From positions 1-64,000 of the forward strand of contig DATJFQ010000109.1 of NCBI GenBank assembly GCA_035495555.1: DNA of 64,000 bases, read 5' to 3'. Position 1 is the stretch's first letter, and each line of letters begins with the position of its first letter. The notes below the pieces were generated by a model. The model worked only from the letters and a program-made list of their open reading frames with translations, was not told the DNA's origin and did no database searches. The stretch comes from DATJFQ01 sp035495555. GTDB lineage: Bacteria; Acidobacteriota; Vicinamibacteria; Vicinamibacterales; 2-12-FULL-66-21. Shown piece by piece: positions 17,239 to 24,782 of this stretch. A program made the translations under genes and the position numbers.

Positions 17239-18128
17239 CCGCCGCCCGTGCTCGTGTCGACGCACGTGCCCGTGAACTGGCTGTCGCAGAGCTTCCATGC
17301 TTTCAACGCAATCCGGTAATAGGCCGCGATCCAATCAGTGCCGTCCGCGATCTGGAAGTGACTGCCGCCCACCACCTTCGATTCCCAATGGACGGGGTTG
17401 CTGGAGCACGCGTCTCCGCGCTGAACGCGGTCCGGCACCGGACAGAACGCGTTGCCGAACGGAACTTTCACGCTCGAGGATCCAACACTCCATTTGACGA
17501 TCTGAAACTTCTTCCGGTTATCGGAGACCTGCTGCGTCTCCTGGGCCGTGCCGGAACACGACGCATCGAAGTTCCGCATGATGTACGACACGTCCGTGAT
17601 GTTCGAATCGGAAAAGTCGAGCAGGAACTGGCGCGCCATGTCGCCGACCTCTTTGACCGAATCGTGCAGCGACAGCGTCGCGGTCCCGGTGACGTCGTGC
17701 TCGAACTGGGTTCCTCCCGACGGTCCGTATTTCTCGATCACCTTCAGCGTGATCGTCACATCGACGGGGTCCGACCCGGGCAGACTTGCGGGCGCCGTCC
17801 ACGTCACTTGCGGTCCAGCACCTGCAATGCTGCCGAGCGATGCGCTCCATTGGTACTGGAGCTGATCAATCGGCGTCTCGTCGTCATGCACGGCGGCGGC
17901 GATGTTGACCGTCTCCCCGATATCGGCAAAATTGGCCGGCTCGCTGGCCCTCGTGCCCTGGATGGCGATGGAGTCAATGCCCGGGGGGTTGTTCGGCGGG
18001 GGCTGCTGGTTGGAGCCGCCCGAACCCCCGGATGTCGGCTGCGTCGGGTGACGGCCGCCGCAAGACAACGTGCTCAGCAGGAGGGCGGCAGCGCCGGCGA
18101 CCGCCATGGCGCGGGCGCAACGATGCAC
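17184..18128 (-). CDS. Lipoprotein with Ig-like domain, function unknown
   Basis: 314 residues from a GTG at 18128 with GGAGGG just upstream. The ATG at 18188 lacks a ribosome-binding site, and an ATG at 18107 is also possible. The signal ends AALLLSTLSCGGR (lipobox TLSC), followed by a Gly/Ser/Gln/Pro linker. Residues about 55-150 look like an Ig/PKD-type module (NIAAAVHDDETPIDQLQYQWSA, VTWTAPASLPGSDPVDVTIT). The C-terminal half, with SDSNITDVSYIMRNFDASC, KKFQIVKWSVGSSSV and six Cys, resembles no family that I recognise. A surface or periplasmic structural role is possible. Confidence 0.65.
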   Translation of the reverse strand: MHRCARAMAVAGAAALLLSTLSCGGRHPTQPTSGGSGGSNQQPPPNNPPGIDSIAIQGTRASEPANFADIGETVNIAAAVHDDETPIDQLQYQWSASLGSIAGAGPQVTWTAPASLPGSDPVDVTITLKVIEKYGPSGGTQFEHDVTGTATLSLHDSVKEVGDMARQFLLDFSDSNITDVSYIMRNFDASCSGTAQETQQVSDNRKKFQIVKWSVGSSSVKVPFGNAFCPVPDRVQRGDACSSNPVHWESKVVGGSHFQIADGTDWIAAYYRIALKAWKLCDSQFTGTCVDTSTGGGCSDTQLASMVPGAWRRH

Positions 18129-18260
18129 GGCCCTCCATCTGGGCCCTGCGAGCGTATCGGATGTGTGCCTGTACACGGCCTGACCCATGAGTCGCTAAAG
18201 CCCCTGATTATAGCAACGCCTTTTATATTGCCCCATTTCGCCTGTACAATAGTGGCCTCC

Positions 18261-19433
18261 GTGTCTACCTCCAGCTTCAGGCTGCATTACATTGCGAAGG
18301 CGGCCGCCGGCGTCCCGCGCGATCTCGTCAATACGTTCATCAGCGCGAAAGTCCACCCGATCCGGCCGACGGTGCTCATCTATAACTGCACCTGGGTCTG
18401 CGACGCCCGCTGCACGATGTGCAACAACTGGAAATGGGGTGACCGTAAATCGGACATGACGCTCGAGCAGCTCGAGCCCGTCATGCAGAGCCCCTTCTGG
18501 GGCGCCGTCGAAAACCTGAATATCTCCGGCGGGGAGCCGACGACGCGCAATGACCTGCCGGAGATGGTGGAACTGTTCCATCGCCATCTCCCGCGCCTGC
18601 GGAAGATCGGGATCAACACGACCGGCCTGACGCCGAAACGCGCGATCCCGATGCTCACGCGCATCGTCGAGTTCTGCGCAAGCAAGGGTCTCCTGATCAG
18701 CATCCGGGTCTCGCTCGACGGCATCGGCGACGTCCACAACCAGGTCCGCTCGGTCAAGAACGGGTTCGACAAGGCCTCGCAGACGATTGAGGCGATGCAG
18801 GCGCTTGCGAAGCGGCACGAGAACTTCTCGTTCGGCATCGCCTCGACGATCTTCGCGACGAACATGGAGGATGCCCAGAACATCCTCGCCTGGGCGCGCA
18901 CCAAGGGTCTCGACGTCGTCTTCAACATGCTGCGGTTCACCGATGCGATGCTCCACAATCGCGACCTGCAGGAGAAGATCGGCTTCCACCAGCGCGAGGA
19001 AGAGTTCATGCGGAACTTCTTCCTCGATCGTGTGCAGGAAGAGTCCGTTCTGAGCGGTCAGGCGTTCATGTATCTGCACTACGCGGACATGATCGCGAAC
19101 GGCTATCACCGGACGATGCCCTGCCCGTTCCAGAGCCAGGGATTGCTGCTGAACCCGAACGGCGATCTTCATTACTGCGAGAACTCGCAGAAGCTCGGGA
19201 ACGTGCTCGATGCCTCGGCCGAGTCTCTCTATTACAAGCCCGAAAATCTGGAACACCGGCAGCACATCAAGGACAACGTCTGCCCCACGTGTCTGAGCCC
19301 GTGCCAGGTGAACGTCGGTGCGATGAAACAGTTCGTGCCGTACGCGAAGTTCCTCAAGCGCGCGTATCAGGTGAAGAAAGACACGGGGCGGCACATCGAG
19401 ACGATGCCGGAGCCGGTCGGCAGCGGCCGGTAG
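18261..19433 (+). CDS. Radical SAM protein with SPASM-like C-terminal domain
   Basis: 390 residues from GTG 18261; an in-frame GTG at 18252 is possible and no Shine-Dalgarno is visible. The SAM-binding [4Fe-4S] motif is C47-x3-C51-x2-C54 (CDARCTMC). NISGGEPTTRND is the GGEP motif, and RVSLDGIGDVHNQVR is the usual third-strand region. The C-terminus has further cysteines (MPCPFQSQGLLLNPNGDLHYC ... CPTCLSPC, partly quoted), as in SPASM/twitch domains that bind auxiliary clusters. Members include PqqE-, BtrN- and sugar-modifying enzymes. Next to glycan genes it may modify a lipid-linked intermediate. The substrate is unknown. Confidence 0.85.
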   Translation: MSTSSFRLHYIAKAAAGVPRDLVNTFISAKVHPIRPTVLIYNCTWVCDARCTMCNNWKWGDRKSDMTLEQLEPVMQSPFWGAVENLNISGGEPTTRNDLPEMVELFHRHLPRLRKIGINTTGLTPKRAIPMLTRIVEFCASKGLLISIRVSLDGIGDVHNQVRSVKNGFDKASQTIEAMQALAKRHENFSFGIASTIFATNMEDAQNILAWARTKGLDVVFNMLRFTDAMLHNRDLQEKIGFHQREEEFMRNFFLDRVQEESVLSGQAFMYLHYADMIANGYHRTMPCPFQSQGLLLNPNGDLHYCENSQKLGNVLDASAESLYYKPENLEHRQHIKDNVCPTCLSPCQVNVGAMKQFVPYAKFLKRAYQVKKDTGRHIETMPEPVGSGR

Positions 19434-19448
19434 TGGAGCACGGTGAGG

Positions 19449-19471
19449 ACGAAAGCGTGTCGCGCTTTCGT
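19449..19471. other. 9-bp hairpin between radical SAM and flippase-like genes
   Basis: ACGAAAGCG-TGTCG-CGCTTTCGT forms a perfect 9-bp stem just after the radical SAM stop. No T-tract follows, so it is a weak terminator candidate at best. It could stabilise an RNA end or attenuate read-through. Confidence 0.4.
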
Positions 19472-19509
19472 TCGTGTGTCCGCAATCCACTGACCTTGTC
19501 GGCGATGGT

Positions 19510-20484
19510 GTGCACATTCGACATCGGCGCGTGAACTGGTCGCGGCTTCTCCGCATCCTCGTCGCTGTCGTCCTGACCGCGGCGGCGTTCTACTGGTCTC
19601 ATCCTTCAGCAATCTTCTCCGCGGCTGCTCATGCGGATCTGCGGTGGCTGCTCGCCGCGGTGGGCCTCGTGCTCGTCGACCGCACCCTCATGGCACTCCG
19701 GTGGATCGATCTCCTCGTGGCGCTGACGCCCGGATCGCGTCCCCCGCTGAGCGGGGTCCTGCGCGCGTTCTTCGTGAGTTCGTTCGTCAGCAACTTCGTC
19801 CCGAGCGTCGCGTCTGACCTGTATCGCGCGTACGAGCTGTCGCGCTACGACGTGCACCTCGCGGAGTCCACCGCGTCGGTGCTGATGGACCGCGCGTTGG
19901 GCGTTCTGTCCGTTGCGCTCGTCGCCGCGGCGGCGCTGCCGTTCGCGGAGCGGCTGGCGACCGAACGCGCGCTGGTGCTCGGCTTGATCGTGATCTTTGC
20001 GGTGTGCGGGGTCGCCGCGGCCGTGATCTTCAGCGAGCGTGCGGCTGAAGAGCTTCGGCGCATCGTTGCACGAGTGCCCATCCGAATCGTGAGACGTGTG
20101 GCCGAGGCCTTGACCGATGCCGTTCGGCGTTACGCGGCGCACCACCGCGAGGTGTCGTGGGTGCTCGTGATGTCGATCGCCGTCCAGATCATCCGCGTGC
20201 TCCAGGCGTGGTGTCTGGGCCTGTCGCTCGGGATCGACGTGCCGTTGACGGCCTACTTCGTCTTCATACCGATCATCGTCCTGATCATGCAGCTCCCGAT
20301 CACGGTGAACGGCCTCGGGACGACGCAGGTCGCGTTCCTGCAGTTGTTCGTGCCGCAGGGCGCGCCCGAGGCGCAGGTGTTCGCACTGTCGGTGCTCTTT
20401 CTGGCTCTCGGGATTGCGGGCAGTCTTCCCGGCGGCCTGTTCTACGCGATCGAAGACCCGCGGCAACGAGGTGTGCGCGCGTGA
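19510..20484 (+). CDS. Flippase-like membrane protein (LPG synthase TM domain family)
   Basis: 324 residues from GTG 19510 (GTG 19531 also possible). Seven or eight membrane segments. SSFVSNFVPSVASDLYRAYELSR and FIPIIVLIMQLPITVNGLGTTQVAF, here quoted in parts, match the two family signatures seen in the paralogue at 7550-8530. It probably handles polyprenyl-linked sugars at the inner membrane. It is translationally coupled (GTGA) with the large membrane protein that follows. Confidence 0.8.
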   Translation: MHIRHRRVNWSRLLRILVAVVLTAAAFYWSHPSAIFSAAAHADLRWLLAAVGLVLVDRTLMALRWIDLLVALTPGSRPPLSGVLRAFFVSSFVSNFVPSVASDLYRAYELSRYDVHLAESTASVLMDRALGVLSVALVAAAALPFAERLATERALVLGLIVIFAVCGVAAAVIFSERAAEELRRIVARVPIRIVRRVAEALTDAVRRYAAHHREVSWVLVMSIAVQIIRVLQAWCLGLSLGIDVPLTAYFVFIPIIVLIMQLPITVNGLGTTQVAFLQLFVPQGAPEAQVFALSVLFLALGIAGSLPGGLFYAIEDPRQRGVRA

Positions 20485-22520
20485 GTGCATGGGTGGCCGC
20501 CGCGTTGCTCGCCGGAGCCCTCGGGTTGGCGGTGGCCGAAGCCGCCGGTCTCGCAGGACTCGCCTACGCGGTAATTTTCGCACTCGCCCTCATCCCTGGA
20601 CTGCCCATTGGATTTCGCCTCTTCGGCCGGCGCCACGGGGGCGGCTGGATTGCCGGAGGAGCGCTCGGGTACTTCCTGACGAGCGTCGGCCTGTGGGCGG
20701 CGATCGCGCTCGGTTTCCCTACTGCTGCCGGCTTTGTGGTGGCGTGGGTCGTCGCCGCGGCGGTCGGATTCGCGATCTCGACGTCGCTGGGCAACGGCGG
20801 GACGCCCAGCGGGGTGCAATCTCAGTTGCGCGAACAGTCACCCTGGATCCGCCGCGACACGATCGCGTTGTTGCTCGTCCTGCTGATCGTGCCCGCCCTG
20901 GCGGGCCCGCCGTTCGCGCGGCTGGGTGAGCGCGACGCCGAAGGCAACCGCTACTATCGCGCCTACTTCACGGCGGACTTCGTCTGGCACATGGCGGTCA
21001 CCTCGGAACTCGACAAGTTTTCGATGCCGCCGCGCAACATGTTCATGCCCAACCGGCCGCTGAACTACTACTGGGCGTATTACCTGCTGCCGGCCGCCGT
21101 TTCCGGATCGTCCTCTGGGGCGCTCGCCAGCGTCGAGAACAATCTGAAGGTGAACGCGATCGGAACGGCGATGCTGCTCGTCTCCGCGATGTTCCTGCTG
21201 GCGTGGGTCGTCGTGCCGAACGGCCCCGCGGTCGCCGGTGCGGTCCTGCTGGCAATCATCGCGTCGAGTGCGGAAGGGTTCTACGAGATTACGCGGCTGC
21301 TCGCGCGCGGCGCGCCGCTCTCCGCGTTGCGCGACGTCAACATCGACGCGATCAGCAATTGGCAGTTCGGAGGTTTGCGCATCGACGGGATCCCGCGCTG
21401 TTTCTGGTGGGTGCCGCAGCACTCGATGTCCTATGTGATGGGACTCTCTGCCCTCGCGGTGCTCGCCGCGGCAGGAACCGGGACGAGCCTTGCCGTCATC
21501 GCCGCGCAGGGACTGTTGCTCGCCGCATGCGTGGCGTTCAACCCGTTCGTCGGCAGCCTGTTCGCGGCAGCGTGGGGCCTTGCCGTCCTCTTTGCCGCAT
21601 GGCGTCAGTCAGCGGGTGTGCGGCCCATCCTGCGCGCGCTCACCGCGGCTGTTCCGGTGGCGGCCGCGCTCGCCTGGTGCATCGAGACCCGCATGGTCGG
21701 CGGCGCCCCGTCCGTCGTTCAGTTCGGGCTGCTCGGCAACGCGGCTCATCGGCCGCTGTGGAATCTCGCGTTGTCGCTCGGTCCCGCGCTCGCGCCCGCG
21801 ATCGTCGGCGTGTTCGCGCTGCGTCACCACGCGGCCGCACGCCGCGCGATCCCCGCGTTGATTCTGATCGTGGTCTCGCTTCTCGTGATGCACCTGGTGC
21901 GGCTCTCGGTGGATGATTCCTGGGTCGGATTCCGCGCCGGACAGATCCTGCTCGTCGCGTTGCCCGCATGCACGGCGGCGGCGTTCACGTTTCCCGGCCG
22001 GGCGAGCAAAGTCGCCGGCACCGTCGCGCTCCTGGCGCTCATCGTCGGCCTCCCGACGACGCTCGTCGACGTGTACAACGCGCAGGACATCACGAACCGT
22101 TCGGAAGGCCCCGGGTTCCGCTGGACAGAAGTCCTCGACGTCGAGCACCAGGACGCGCTGAGGTGGATGAAACGCGCCACGCGGCCAACGGATATCATCC
22201 AGCTCGATCCGACCGCGCGCGGTTCCACCACATGGACAATCATCCCGAGCTTTGGTGAACGCCGCATGGCCGCGAGTCTGCCGCGCACGCTCGTCGACGT
22301 GCCCGAGTATCACGAGCGGTCTGAGAAGGTGCGAGACATGTTCTCGACGACGGACCCGCAGCACGCCTGGGACATCGCGCATGCGTTGCACATCGATTAC
22401 ATCTACGTCGACGGCGTCGAGCGGGCCGCATATCCGGCAGGCGTGAAGAAGTTCGAGGAATCAGCTCTGTTCGGGCGCGCGTTCAGGAACGGGGAGGTTT
22501 CGATCTATCGAGTGAAGTGA
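20481..22520 (+). CDS. Large polytopic membrane protein, GT-C / YYY-type
   Basis: 679 residues from a GTG overlapping the flippase-like gene by 4 bp. The track of hydrophobic segments starts immediately (about 13 in all). The loop GNRYYRAYFTADFVWHMAVTSE and the segment MPNRPLNYYWAYYLLPAA recall the tyrosine-rich signature of archaeal/chloroflexal YYY (DUF2298) GT-C proteins. IPRCFWWVPQHSMSYVMG lies in a later loop. The C-terminal 120 residues are soluble (ALRWMKRATRPTDIIQLDPT). A role in glycan transfer with the coupled flippase-like protein is inferred. The acidic donor-site pair is less evident than in other GT-C genes of the window, so function is less certain. Confidence 0.65.
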   Translation: MSAWVAAALLAGALGLAVAEAAGLAGLAYAVIFALALIPGLPIGFRLFGRRHGGGWIAGGALGYFLTSVGLWAAIALGFPTAAGFVVAWVVAAAVGFAISTSLGNGGTPSGVQSQLREQSPWIRRDTIALLLVLLIVPALAGPPFARLGERDAEGNRYYRAYFTADFVWHMAVTSELDKFSMPPRNMFMPNRPLNYYWAYYLLPAAVSGSSSGALASVENNLKVNAIGTAMLLVSAMFLLAWVVVPNGPAVAGAVLLAIIASSAEGFYEITRLLARGAPLSALRDVNIDAISNWQFGGLRIDGIPRCFWWVPQHSMSYVMGLSALAVLAAAGTGTSLAVIAAQGLLLAACVAFNPFVGSLFAAAWGLAVLFAAWRQSAGVRPILRALTAAVPVAAALAWCIETRMVGGAPSVVQFGLLGNAAHRPLWNLALSLGPALAPAIVGVFALRHHAAARRAIPALILIVVSLLVMHLVRLSVDDSWVGFRAGQILLVALPACTAAAFTFPGRASKVAGTVALLALIVGLPTTLVDVYNAQDITNRSEGPGFRWTEVLDVEHQDALRWMKRATRPTDIIQLDPTARGSTTWTIIPSFGERRMAASLPRTLVDVPEYHERSEKVRDMFSTTDPQHAWDIAHALHIDYIYVDGVERAAYPAGVKKFEESALFGRAFRNGEVSIYRVK

Positions 22521-22525
22521 GCGGA

Positions 22526-22660
22526 TGAATCCCTTATCCCTCATCGCCAATCCTCGAATCCCCGATCCTCCATCCCGGATCCCTGAATCCCTATCCCTAT
22601 CCCTGAATCCCTATCCTGAATCCCATCCCCAATCCTGATTGCCGGAATCGCTGAATCAGG
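22526..22660. repeat. Left heptad array of the four-helix-bundle cassette
   Basis: 7-nt units of the form NNNATCC (TGAATCC, CTTATCC, CCAATCC, CTGAATC and so on) fill this stretch directly after the stop of the upstream plus-strand gene. The outer 38 nt (22526-22563) are complementary to 23272-23309 at 34 of 38 positions, so the array is the inverted partner of the one on the other side of the gene at 22694-23152. Confidence 0.85.
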
Positions 22661-22693
22661 ACTGGTCGGATCCGCGTATTCCCGTATGGCACT

Positions 22694-23152
22694 TCACCTT
22701 TTGGGAGGATCCGGGTCGACTGGATTAGGTGCCGGCGGCGTCGGCGCAGGGCCGGGGGCGGGGTGCTTGGCTCGATAAGAACCACGGTCTTTGAATCCGG
22801 TCGCGCGCAGATATTTGATGAAACCGCCCAGCATGCGCTGGAGTTCCTCTGCCATCCGACGCTGCGCGTCGTACTCCTCTGACGTCAGGCAGCGCCTCCG
22901 GTGCGCGCGCCATAGACGCGCGACGATTTCGGCGCAGGAGCCCTTCGAATACGTCAGCATATTGGCGAACCCATCATCGCTCGACTGCTCGAATCCCTCT
23001 TTCATGTTCGACAGGATCGAATCGTTCGCCTCCGCAATCTGATCCCACAGTCGGCGATTTCTGCGCAATGCCGGACGCTGAAGAATTGCATCAACTGCGT
23101 CACAGAACTTCAGCGCATGCTGGTACACAGGCAAATCCTCAATTTTCTTGGC
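22694..23152 (-). CDS. Four-helix-bundle protein (23S rRNA intervening-sequence protein family)
   Basis: 152 residues from ATG 23152, preceded by GGGAGAGGGGA. The body begins MAKKIEDLPVYQHALKFCDAV and has the features of the S23/IVP four-helix-bundle family: L-x-V-Y-x-x-A near the start, RLWDQIAEANDSILSNMKEGF (the conserved I-x-E-G-F-like helix 2 end), YSKGSCAEIVARLWRA (helix 3) and EEYDAQRRMAEELQRMLGGFIKYL (helix 4). The family is known from intervening sequences of 23S rRNA genes and, as Avd-like proteins, from diversity-generating retroelements. The biochemical role is unsettled. The tail of about 25 residues is Pro-rich and atypical. The gene is bracketed by two inverted heptad arrays, so it looks like the cargo of a small element. 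Confidence 0.85.
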   Translation of the reverse strand, partial: AKKIEDLPVYQHALKFCDAVDAILQRPALRRNRRLWDQIAEANDSILSNMKEGFEQSSDDGFANMLTYSKGSCAEIVARLWRAHRRRCLTSEEYDAQRRMAEELQRMLGGFIKYLRATGFKDRGSYRAKHPAPGPAPTPPAPNPVDPDPPKR

Positions 23153-23218
23153 CATGCCCGTCCCCTCTCCCACAAACCGTGCCGAGCCGCCCTCCGAGAT
23201 GCTGCGATTCGCGATCCA

Positions 23219-23309
23219 GATTCGAGGATAGGGATTCGAGGATAGGGATTCGGGATTCGGGATGGTCGATGGGGGATTCGAGGATTGGGGATGAGGGATT
23301 AGCGATTCC
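23219..23309. repeat. Right heptad array of the four-helix-bundle cassette
   Basis: Twelve consecutive 7-nt units in unbroken phase from 23219 to 23302 (GATTCGA, GGATAGG, GATTCGA, GGATAGG, GATTCGG, GATTCGG, GATGGTC, GATGGGG, GATTCGA, GGATTGG, GGATGAG, GGATTAG). The outer end runs into the last codons and the TAA stop (23299-23301) of the GT2 gene. It is the inverted partner of 22526-22563. Confidence 0.9.
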
Positions 23310-23994
23310 TGTATTTCCAGAATGTTCGTGTCCCGACGAACCAGTCGCGAAGCCCGATTTTCTTCCCTTCTTCCCGGCTGCGCGGGTAATAGCGGATCGG
23401 CACTTCCACAATCTTCCGCTTGCGGGCGAGCATGCGCGCCGTGATTTCGTGATCCAGCTCGAAGCCGCGGGTCTCGAGCGGCAGCTCCGCCAGCTCCGCG
23501 CGTCTAAAGAGTTTCAGCGCGGTGACGGTGTCGGTGAGATAACGTCCGGTGAACAGCCACGCAACGAGGCTCAGCGACCGTCCGCCGAGATATGCCGCGA
23601 GTGACTGGTTCGGATAGCGGCCCTTTCCCATATAACGGCTGCCATACACGATGTCCGCGGATCCGTTCAGCAGCGCCTGCGCCATCGGGATGTAATCCTG
23701 CGGGTCATATTCCAGATCCGCATCCTGGATGATCAGGTACTCGCCCGTCGACGCATCGATGCCGGCGCGGACGGCGCGGCCTTTGCCGCCGTTGTTCGGC
23801 ATCCGGATCAGCCGCACGCCCGGAATCGCGGCGACGATCTCCGCGGTTCGATCGCGCGAGCAGTCGTCGACGACGATAATCTCTTTCACGAGGCCGAGCT
23901 GGCCGAGATCCACCGCTTCGATCTGCTCGAGCAGCGTACCGATGAACCGTTCCTCGTTGTAAGCGGGAATGACGATCGACAGGGTGTCGCTCAA
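23299..23994 (-). CDS. GT2 family glycosyltransferase (polyprenyl-phosphate sugar synthase-like)
   Basis: 231 residues from a TTG at 23994 that overlaps the upstream stop (TTGA) and gives the family-typical start SDTLSIVIPAYNEERFIG. A GTG at 24015 is the alternative. GT-A motifs: IIVVDDCSRDRTAEIV (D-D), PNNGGKGRAVRAGID, and the metal-binding DxD-like QDADLEYDPQDY. VYGSRYMGKG and TDTVTALKLFRR follow, as in dolichyl-phosphate mannose/glucose synthases without the C-terminal membrane domain. It is predicted to charge a polyprenyl phosphate with a sugar for the GT-C enzymes. It is coupled to the nucleotidyltransferase upstream. Confidence 0.88.
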   Translation of the reverse strand: MSDTLSIVIPAYNEERFIGTLLEQIEAVDLGQLGLVKEIIVVDDCSRDRTAEIVAAIPGVRLIRMPNNGGKGRAVRAGIDASTGEYLIIQDADLEYDPQDYIPMAQALLNGSADIVYGSRYMGKGRYPNQSLAAYLGGRSLSLVAWLFTGRYLTDTVTALKLFRRAELAELPLETRGFELDHEITARMLARKRKIVEVPIRYYPRSREEGKKIGLRDWFVGTRTFWKYRNR

Positions 23995-24746
23995 CGCGCG
24001 CGCCCCCGCAGCCACGTTTCCATCGTGTCCAGATCCTCCGGCGTGTTCACGCCAAGCGCCTCCATCGGGTTCGTGCACGGGAACGTCGCGACCTCGGCTC
24101 GCGCGGCGAGCCATGGAATGAACGGCAGGAAGTTGCGCTCACCTGTCGCGGTGCCGACGTGTGCTTCGCGCGCGTATTGCGTCAGATCGCGCTCGAATGC
24201 GCTGCGCGAGAGCGCAAACAACCCCATGTCGCTCTCGCCCTTCAGAGGCATGTCGTCTCCCTCGCGGCGCTGGAGGATACGCGCAATGCGGCCGTCCGCA
24301 TCGCGCGCGAGATGGATGTAGGGATGTTCTTGCGGCACGGTCGGCATCACGAGTGCCCGCTCTCCCTGGGCAGCCTCTCGTTGCAGCCGCTCGACGGTTT
24401 CAGGCAAGACACCGATTTGATCGCACCAGGTAATCCACACCCACTCCGGGTGAACGCGCAACGCCGCGGCCGACGCGCAGAGGATGGCGTCGAGCATCCC
24501 CGTGGGCTCGGGCTGCTCCACGACCTCGATGTCACCGGCGCCAACTCCCCAGCGCTCGACCTCCCGAACGAACGACGGATGCGCCACGACGGCGATGCGA
24601 TCGACGTGCGGCCTGTAGAGATCCGCGATCCAGTCGAGCATCGGCCGTCCCGCCACTCGCACGAGCGCCTTGGGCAGGGCCGTCCGAAGCCGACTCCCCC
24701 GCCCCGCGGCAGGCACCACGAGGACCTTTCCCGAAGCTGCGCGCAT
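23991..24746 (-). CDS. Sugar nucleotidyltransferase-like protein (GT-A NTP-transferase fold)
   Basis: 251 residues. The NTP-binding loop is VVPAAGRGSRLRTALPKALV (G-x-G-x-R-x-n-P-K), followed by AGRPMLDWIADL. WITWCDQIGVLPETV gives the metal-binding Asp, and ESDMGLFALSR plus the C-terminal NTPEDLDTMETWL segment resemble the N-terminal half of GlmU/RmlA-type enzymes. It would activate a sugar phosphate (or an alcohol phosphate such as choline phosphate) with NTP. The start is apparently leaderless (see the promoter entry). It is coupled with a GT2 enzyme and divergent from a CofD-GT2 fusion, so the three may act in one short pathway. Confidence 0.82.
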   Translation of the reverse strand: MRAASGKVLVVPAAGRGSRLRTALPKALVRVAGRPMLDWIADLYRPHVDRIAVVAHPSFVREVERWGVGAGDIEVVEQPEPTGMLDAILCASAAALRVHPEWVWITWCDQIGVLPETVERLQREAAQGERALVMPTVPQEHPYIHLARDADGRIARILQRREGDDMPLKGESDMGLFALSRSAFERDLTQYAREAHVGTATGERNFLPFIPWLAARAEVATFPCTNPMEALGVNTPEDLDTMETWLRGRAR

Positions 24747-24782
24747 CGTCTCGTATTATCGTCGGCTTATACTTTCTCCTGA
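24747..24782. promoter_or_regulatory. Back-to-back -10 boxes for two leaderless transcripts
   Basis: On the plus strand TATACT at 24768-24773 lies 9 nt before ATG 24783. On the minus strand GATAAT (top 24755-24760) lies 8 nt before ATG 24746. Neither gene has a Shine-Dalgarno, and the spacing places the expected transcription starts at or next to the start codons. Confidence 0.55.

Noticed and set aside
18220..18261. Standard promoter before the radical SAM gene
   Set aside because: TACAAT at 18245-18250 lies just before the start, but no -35 with acceptable spacing was found, and it was not strong enough to list.
22694..23152. Diversity-generating retroelement accessory gene (Avd)
   Set aside because: The fold is shared with Avd, but no reverse transcriptase, template repeat or variable repeat was seen in the window.
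22526..23309. CRISPR array
   Set aside because: Units are 7 nt and contiguous, with no spacers of constant length and no cas genes. This does not fit a CRISPR array.
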